DNA from: Larix sibirica
Lineage: Eukaryota > Streptophyta > Pinopsida > Pinales > Pinaceae
DNA length: 25,247 nucleotides
Direction of reading: 5' to 3'
Assembly (NCBI GenBank): GCA_004151065.3
Contig: NWUY0300018369.1
Coordinates: 8,163 to 33,409 of the forward strand
Below, piece by piece: positions 19,508 through 25,247 of the stretch (its first letter is position 1; each line of letters starts with the position of its first letter). Position numbers and translations under genes: made by a program. The notes beneath the pieces are model-generated. The model was not told where the DNA came from. It saw nothing but the letters and a program-made list of their open reading frames with translations, and did not search any database.

Positions 19508-19513
19508 TTAGAA
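19447..19513. repeat. 67-bp nested palindrome at the LTR terminus
   Basis: TTCTAATGTTGAAT (19447-19460) pairs perfectly with 19500-19513, and inside it TAAGAAGT pairs with ACTTCTTA across a 7-bp loop. Of 30 arm positions, 26 can pair. The outer arms contain the LTR terminal sequence TGTTGAAT/ATTCAACA. Confidence 0.8.
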
Positions 19514-19634
19514 TAGAATTGTGTATTCCACAAGGGGATGAAGGCTCCTATCAAATAAACAAGTCAAACACTCTAATATAGAATAGATCAACCCCTCACA
19601 GAGCACTCCCTCATAGAGTATGCAATGTGACCTT

Positions 19635-19790
19635 GATCCTTATTCACACTTATCCAAATCACATGAATAAGCAAGGCTGTACAAGCACCTCGATCCTTAT
19701 TCACACCTAGCCAAATCAAATGGCTAAGCAAGGCTATGCCAGGGCCATTCAACACTAGCCAAATCGCATGGGCATTTCCCATGAGTGAAT
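19635..19790. repeat. 57-bp tandem repeat, about three units, each with a short inverted repeat
   Basis: GATCCTTATTCACAC starts at 19635 and 19692; a weaker third unit begins about 19748 (CCATTCAACACTAGCC). Units share CCAAATC and AAGCAAGGCT blocks. Each unit can form a small stem, for example TAGCCA (19708-19713) with TGGCTA (19721-19726). Confidence 0.7.
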
Positions 19791-19806
19791 GTATCATTCT
19801 CCTTGG

Positions 19807-20240
19807 TTAAATCAAATGACAATCCCAGTAGAATGTCTTCCCGATGCTGCACCCTGGAGAAACATCAACATGAAGTGCCAAAGGGAATCTAGAGCATAAC
19901 ATGGAATCCAAAAAACCTAGCACCAATACAAAAATTGGTGTTGACTGGTAAATAATTCCACCCAAAAGAAGGAATAAAAAAGGGATAGTATAATTCCCTG
20001 GAGACATACTAGTGAAAGTTTCAAACCCAAACCCACCACTAGCCCCATTACCAATGAGGTTTGATTGGCCCACGGTAAAAGGTAGAGTAGGTTTGGGAGT
20101 ATTAGGTGATGGCATTGAAGTGTGGATTGTTGGGGAAGAAAAGAATGATGAAGTAGAAGAAAAAGGGCTATATGGTCCAGGAGGCATTCCCATAAAGGAA
20201 CACTTGCGACAGAGGGTAAAGATACACAAGATCCTGGAGT
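19807..20240 (-). pseudogene. Possible gag N-terminal remnant of the second element
   Basis: The minus-strand frame contains MGMPPGPYSPFSSTSSFF, then GASGGFGFETFTSMSPGNYT, a Pro/Ser/Gly/Phe-rich peptide of the kind found before the Gag core in several plant Ty3/Gypsy elements. It is on the same strand as the gag at 18706-17474, with the LTR and the 57-bp repeat in between, so it may be the separated N-terminus. The match is by composition and style, not by a diagnostic motif. The opposite strand also has an open frame (20012-20356), which I consider its shadow. Confidence 0.35.
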
Positions 20241-20360
20241 TGTTAATAAGAATCGTGGGGGAAATACATCTGTTTTACATCGATGAACTAGAGATAGAGG
20301 GGACAAAACCTTTAGGCTTAGATGGATTGTTCATACCAGAGATCAATAACCAATGATTGT

Positions 20361-21641
20361 CCATGAACCTCGTATCTATGGAATGAGGACTCCCTACTTT
20401 TAACAAGGCATGACCATTAATATCTCTAAATGGAGGATTAAAGTGTGAGGGTCAATTGTCGTTTCCTAACCTCGATCTCAAGTGGATTGGAATTTTCTAA
20501 TGGTGGAGTGTGTGTGTGTGGGGTGAAGAATTATTTTGGGTGCCTAATTATGTGGTCGTTTCATAACCAGTCGAAGGATTAGTTCTCCTACATCTAGCTA
20601 ACAGGCCCTACAACTTGGGAGAGGCCCCACACAATTTCCTTTAATGATGACTAGGTTGATCAACCATGGTGACTGATAAATGATCAAATGACTCAATCAA
20701 TGGCCAAACTAGTCCCAAACAACAAAGAACACACCACTAAGAAAATCTAAAGGTACTGTTATCCCTAAGGTTTCCACCCAGACCGCTATAGGGAAAATGT
20801 AGGGCACTTGTAAAAAATGGTTGCAGGCATTTGATTTTATCTTTATGTGATTGAATCAATGTAAATCCAATGAAGGGCTATGTTTGATATTTGAAGAACA
20901 TATAATAGTAATGAACTATGAACTCAAAGGATTCTGACTACGAACCACATGTGTTTCCAGACAATAAAATAATTTGAGAAATGAACAGATAAGACAATAA
21001 GCTACATGATTCATGCATTCATAATTGTTCCATCACACAATAGTGTTGCATTCAGAAATACTAAATGAAAACAAATTATAACTACATGCAATAAAAATCT
21101 ACAACGTACATGCTATTAGTTTTGTAATTAATAGTTATGCAATGCATTTAAAACTATGTAATCAAAAGATAGTCAACAGTAAGAAAATGATATGACACAA
21201 TAAGTTCACAATCTAGATAATATTAGACATTCTTAGAAGGTTGTATAATGAGCTTACAAAATTACAACACCTCCAATGTCTTTTCAAAATCAAACCCCCA
21301 TATCCAACACAATTTTACATATATAGGTTCATATATCATTTCTTCTAAATCCTACTTTAGAGATTTGATCATAATCCATCTACTAAGAATATATTTTCAA
21401 TCCCAAAATAGATGATCTGAATCATCAAACAGTTTTGAGATCCTATTTTTTAGGGACATATCAGCTATGAATTGAATTTAGGATTCTATCTAATGTCCGA
21501 CATTCAAAAAATAAACTATATGAAATAAGTTTGAGCCAAAATTTATTCAAATTTAGAAAATAGTAATGATAAGTCTAAAATAAAAATGCGGACAGATGGT
21601 TCCATTGCATTGCTTCCCAAGCATGCAAAAACTCGAGTTGT
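20361..21641. other. Long stretch without a supported gene
   Basis: Frames are short and motif-free on both strands. A short GT run lies near 20507-20521. From about 20860 the sequence becomes AT-rich. It could be leader or LTR sequence of the neighbouring elements, but I found no PBS, terminal repeats or target duplication. Confidence 0.4.
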
Positions 21642-23606
21642 TCAAACTACAACTTGTATAGTCCAATTCTTGTTTTGCTTGTTTTTTGGAGCATGATTTT
21701 GCATGGTATCCTGTAGGATATGAGTTCCAAGGTCCGTTAGAACACCCAAATTCTCATTACTTTCCAAATTTTTCTTCCTCTGTTGGACACATTCTTGTTT
21801 CCAATACCTTTTCTTCCTGAGAAGCTTGGTATTAATATTCTTTAACTTTTGATAAAACTTGTGTAATTTATTGAACTTAATGATCAATTTGGTTCTCTTC
21901 ATGTTTACTTTGTCTGCTTTGCCCTGTAACAACTCATTTTTTTGTTTGACTTCTTTAACTACACCCTTTAGCCTCTTAACCTTTTTCTTCAACTTTTGAT
22001 TAAATTCATGTTGGCTATTTTCAGTTTGATGCAGGATGTTATCCTCTAGTACATGAGATTATGCTTCAAGTTCAGGATTTTCTTCAATAGTGGGGTCTGT
22101 ATGAGGCTTTTTCTATTCCTCCTTTTCTGATGTAGTAGGAATGAAAGGTTCCGTTTTAGGTGAACATGGAATGGCATTGATAGCCTCCTTCAGGAAAGAC
22201 ATAAACTAAGCAACCTTTCTCTATTTGTCCATTGAAGATTCTGATTCTTCATCGGAAACTCCTTGGGGATGTACCACCCATTTTCCTTTGGTTGTATCAG
22301 AACTCTTTTCACTTGTACAAAACCTGGAACCCCACTTTTATCTTTCAACTTACTAGGTTTCTATGAAATTTCCTTTGGACTATTGTCAAAGTCGATGACC
22401 TTATTTTCCTTTAAAGTAGGATCAAACCTAGCTCTGTAATTAAGCCTGTATTTATTAGTTTCCCGAGTATGTGAACCCTTGAGCGGATATGGCTTAGGAT
22501 TAACCAATTTTATTCACTAGCGTTTAGCCTAACCTTTGTCACCTATGAAGTTACATTCATATTTTGCCTCCTATAAACTAGAATTCTTAGGAACTAGCTG
22601 TCTCAAATCCCCCCTCATTCTTCAGGTCATCACTTTATTTTCCCCTTCTTTTACATCTTCCTTGGCCAGCTCAGGTTTAGGGTTTCCTGATTCCTACCGT
22701 GAGGAGAATTTAATATTTTTGTTTACAAGGTCTTTAAACTCCATATGTATTCTTTGTTTCTCAGTTGCCTGGCCTCTATTTCCTTTCTTCACACCCAGAT
22801 CTATAGAAGAGATCTCAACCTCAACAGTTTCAAATGTCTCAGTGGGTTCCTTTTTTACCAAGGAAGTATTAACAACTTCATGAGGGGATGTCAGATTTTT
22901 CCGGGATTATAAATTCAAAGGATAACAAGAACTGCTCCCATCCATGGTTAAACTTCCCTAATTCTTGCAATATTAATAACATAATTAGGGCTTGGTGATA
23001 AACACCATGTTGGCTATCTGGAAATTTTCTTTCCCTAGAAGCCATCTTCAATAGACTCTTAAGGAAATAGAAAGGAATATTTATAGCTGAAATTTCATCC
23101 AAATGCAAGAGAAAGTACATATGATAGAGGTGAACCGTGGAATACCTTCCCTATTTGGTGATATATCTATGTACAAGCTTGATGATATTACTGTATTCTA
23201 TCTTTAACCAGGTTCGTGGTATACCTCTACACCAATCTATATTTTGGAGGTTTGCCAGTAAAAATCGATTTTATTCTGGAGCATTAACACCCTGTAACTT
23301 GAACCAATGTTCTCCCTCTTGTGTAATCTCACAGGAAATTGCTATGGAGTTCTCTGAAACATGAAATGTTAGATAACCAACTGTGATATTCCTTCCATCG
23401 AAATTCTGTGCAAAATCTTGGGCAAACGAGGTATGACGTCCCTGTAATTTTTGACAAAAGTGGAACCAAACCTCATGTATGAACTTCAAACCGAACTCAG
23501 GATAGGATTCTAATAGTTCATCCCTCATGGGCTCATACCTAACTAGTTTTCCACTCCTCCTCGAAGACATCTTTAGCATTATAACATAGAAACATAGTAT
23601 TACCAA
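21642..23606 (-). pseudogene. Decayed long ORF with lysine-rich coiled-coil end, unknown family
   Basis: Pieces of one large protein can be followed along the minus strand. 23606-23271 starts with hydrophobic residues and includes MSSRRSGKLVRYEPMRDELL, then EVWFHFCQKLQGRH and FDGRNITVGYLTFHVSE. 23120-22878 has MYFLLHLDEISAINIPFYFL and HQALIMLLILQELGKF. A shifted frame near 22880-22700 gives Glu/Thr-rich EVVNTSLVKKEPTETFETVE. Near 22500-22350 come NPKPYPLKGSHTRETNKYRL and FDPTLKENKVIDFDNS. 21992-21642 is Lys/Glu/Asn/Leu-rich with heptad-like spacing, a likely coiled coil. I estimate about 600 codons originally, broken by several stops and at least one shift. It resembles repeat-associated proteins I have met in plant genomes, but I cannot name a domain or function. 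Confidence 0.55.
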
Positions 23607-23887
23607 AGAGTTAAAACATTTACTAGAGCATAACCGACTTGAACAGGGAATGAATGATAACCTCGACCTATTAAGTTGTAGTGGGTAATCATGTCAATTG
23701 TAGAGGATATGTCACCTCATAACTACAGGAAACTTGAAGAACAAACCATCATAATTCATAATTGCACATATCCTAACATAATAGTTTTTGAAACTTTGAC
23801 AAGACCAGAGGCAGGTTTAAAATTGATTGATCTGATAGTTCCATTGCTCCGCATGCCTAATATTGTAGCAAAACTCCCAAAAATTGG
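23607..23887. other. Upstream region of the decayed ORF, no feature supported
   Basis: Only short frames occur here. Being upstream of the decayed minus-strand ORF, it could be its 5' region, but no promoter or splice signal stands out. Confidence 0.35.
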
Positions 23888-23983
23888 GTAGCGCAGTTAC
23901 ATAATTATTATACAACGCAACTACCAAACTGTTCTGCAACACATCTACATAACTGTTTTGCAACACAACTTTCTTAAGGAGAA
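23888..23983. repeat. Degenerate 24-bp tandem repeat, about four units
   Basis: GCAAC or ACAAC landmarks fall at 23912, 23936 and 23960, 24 bp apart, with a weaker one near 23888. On the minus strand the units encode eight-residue repeats like VLQNSYVD and VLQNSLVV. The frame has no other protein features, so I treat this as a short minisatellite. Confidence 0.6.
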
Positions 23984-24555
23984 TCCAGCTCCAAATGCAA
24001 ATGCTTAAACTCAAGATAAATACCTGCAAGGATAACAACAAATAAAACACTATGCAAACTTTGTGCCAACTCAACATGTGTAACTAACTAATAATATAAT
24101 TGAAAACAAAAACTAAATAAAGGGAGCATAAAACCATGCATTGAAACATCACGGGTTAAAACTTGTCTTGGATAAATATCCTTGAGGCAGATTTAGGATA
24201 GGTTATAATTTTAGGGACTCAATTTATTAAAAGTAGGCAATTCTTGGTGGAGACCTAGGTACTAACATGTACAAACAATAAAATTTACTCTCCTAAAGAG
24301 TGAAACCACAAGGTAATTGGTTCCAAGTATCCCACTATAGTGAAGAGACAAATAAGGTCCTTTCAGAGATTAACCTTGGGGTTAAAGGAACCCAAGACCA
24401 ATCAATGAAGGTGAAAATGATACAATTACATAACCTCTCATGGCACTAAACACCCAAGGAACAAGTAACCTTATGAATATGGGCACCCTTCTAAGGGAGC
24501 GGGGGAGGACGATTATGCATCTGCCTCAAGTACCACAAGCACTTCTCACTTGCAG
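23984..24555. other. Region between the minisatellite and the RT remnant, no gene seen
   Basis: No frame with recognisable motifs was found. Being on the 3' side of the minus-strand RT remnant, it should have held the rest of pol (RNase H and integrase) if the element were complete; none is visible, which suggests truncation. Confidence 0.4.
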
Positions 24556-25247
24556 TCACCTTGGGAGGTGTTTGTACAAGGACGAATTTTTAGTTTTAGG
24601 GTCTCGAAATGTGGCTTGAGGTTTTAGCTTTGCATACAACTTATGCTCTCTTAGAACTTGCAAAACCATTCTTATCCTAAAGATTGATTTGTGGATGTGT
24701 GCTTCTTTAATTTTGACTTGATGGTAAACATGCCTCAAATCAATCTTTTAAAATACCTTTTCCCCTCTCATTTGATCAAAAAGTTAATCAATTCAAGGTA
24801 AAGGGTTCATGTTATTCACTGTAACCTTATTCAAATACATGTAATCAATGCACAACCTGAGAGTTCCATCCTTCTTTTTCACAAATATCACTAGTTATCC
24901 CCATGGAGATACACTTGTCCAAATGCATTTCTTTTCCAACAACTCTTCCAATTGCATTTTCAGCTTTAACAGTTCTAGCATACTCATTCTTTAATATGTA
25001 TTGGACACTGGTGCATATCCTGGCATAATATTAATCATGAAACCTACATTCCTCTTTGGAGGAAGTCATAACACTTCATTAAGGATCACATCATTGAATT
25101 CTTACAAGACTTAATCTTCCAACTTGGGAATTTCATTTTATGTTTTATCTAATACATGGCTACATACAACTGAAAATATTTCCTAAAACATTTATTTAGC
25201 TGCAAGGATGAAATTTTCCCAATAGAAACCATCGTCGAAATTCCCTT
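24556..25247 (-). pseudogene. Chromovirus-like Ty3/Gypsy RT remnant, active-site region deleted
   Basis: One minus-strand frame can be read from about 25110 down to 24556 with scattered stops. It carries [80 protein letters not shown], and then MVLQVLREHKLYAKL. These are the N-terminal, finger and palm blocks of RT from the chromovirus side (Del/CRM/Reina type) of Ty3/Gypsy. The first catalytic Asp (KIDLR) remains. Between SIFR and IRMVLQVL (about 24680) the segment that should hold the YxDD motif, some 60 residues, is missing without a frame change. Stops occur at four or more places. The element continues beyond the right edge of the window. Confidence 0.9.

Noticed and set aside
19447-19513. 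Hairpin considered as a microRNA precursor
   Set aside because: It is made from the terminal sequence of an LTR, and nothing in the sequence alone supports processing.
20012-20356. 114-codon plus-strand frame
   Set aside because: Gly/Glu/Ile-rich with no motif; the minus strand over the same bases gives a gag-like Pro/Ser/Gly peptide that fits neighbouring remnants better.

Overview
The window looks like intergenic DNA from a large, repeat-rich seed-plant genome. Most of it is decayed Ty3/Gypsy and Copia-type LTR retrotransposon sequence, nearly all on the minus strand. The gag and pol wording resembles elements I associate with gymnosperms, so a conifer-like host is my best guess, but it is only a guess. 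I found no bacterial, CRISPR, rRNA or tRNA features and no convincing undescribed biological system.

Layout. 1-484 (+) reads as the 3' end of a possible host gene: two short exons joined by a GT-AG intron. 485-1617 holds degenerate repeats and a small hairpin. 1618-2320 is a possible LTR fragment followed by a strongly C-poor, G-rich stretch that ends at a single N (2321). Immediately after the N, 191 bp of the preceding sequence appears again (2322-2512), followed by a possible polypurine tract. 2515-8372 (-) is the internal region of a Ty3/Gypsy element of the Athila/Tat type. Its order on the minus strand is a PBS matching tRNA-Asp (8353-8370), gag, protease, RT, RNase H and integrase. Every domain carries frameshifts, stops or lost key residues. 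From 8373 upwards is its probable 5' LTR.

10177-14338 and 15251-19412 are two direct copies of a 4162-bp block, offset by exactly 5074 bp, with one substitution noticed. The block carries a second Ty3/Gypsy type (-) with gag, a zinc knuckle and a protease, but no recognisable RT or integrase. Its gag is abutted by a Copia-like LTR (18707-19507; cut short at the N in copy 1). Copy 1 ends exactly at a second single N (14339). Both Ns therefore sit at the edge of an almost perfect direct duplication, which makes assembly joins a serious alternative to real duplication.

19413-20360 holds a palindrome at the LTR end, a 57-bp tandem repeat and a possible gag N-terminal remnant. 21642-23606 (-) is a decayed open frame of roughly 600 codons with a lysine-rich coiled-coil end that I cannot identify. 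24556-25247 (-) is a chromovirus-like RT fragment whose YxDD region has been deleted in frame.

None of these retroelements looks able to move by itself. The features of most interest are the duplication/N coincidences, the C-poor block, the possible host exons and the unidentified decayed frame.
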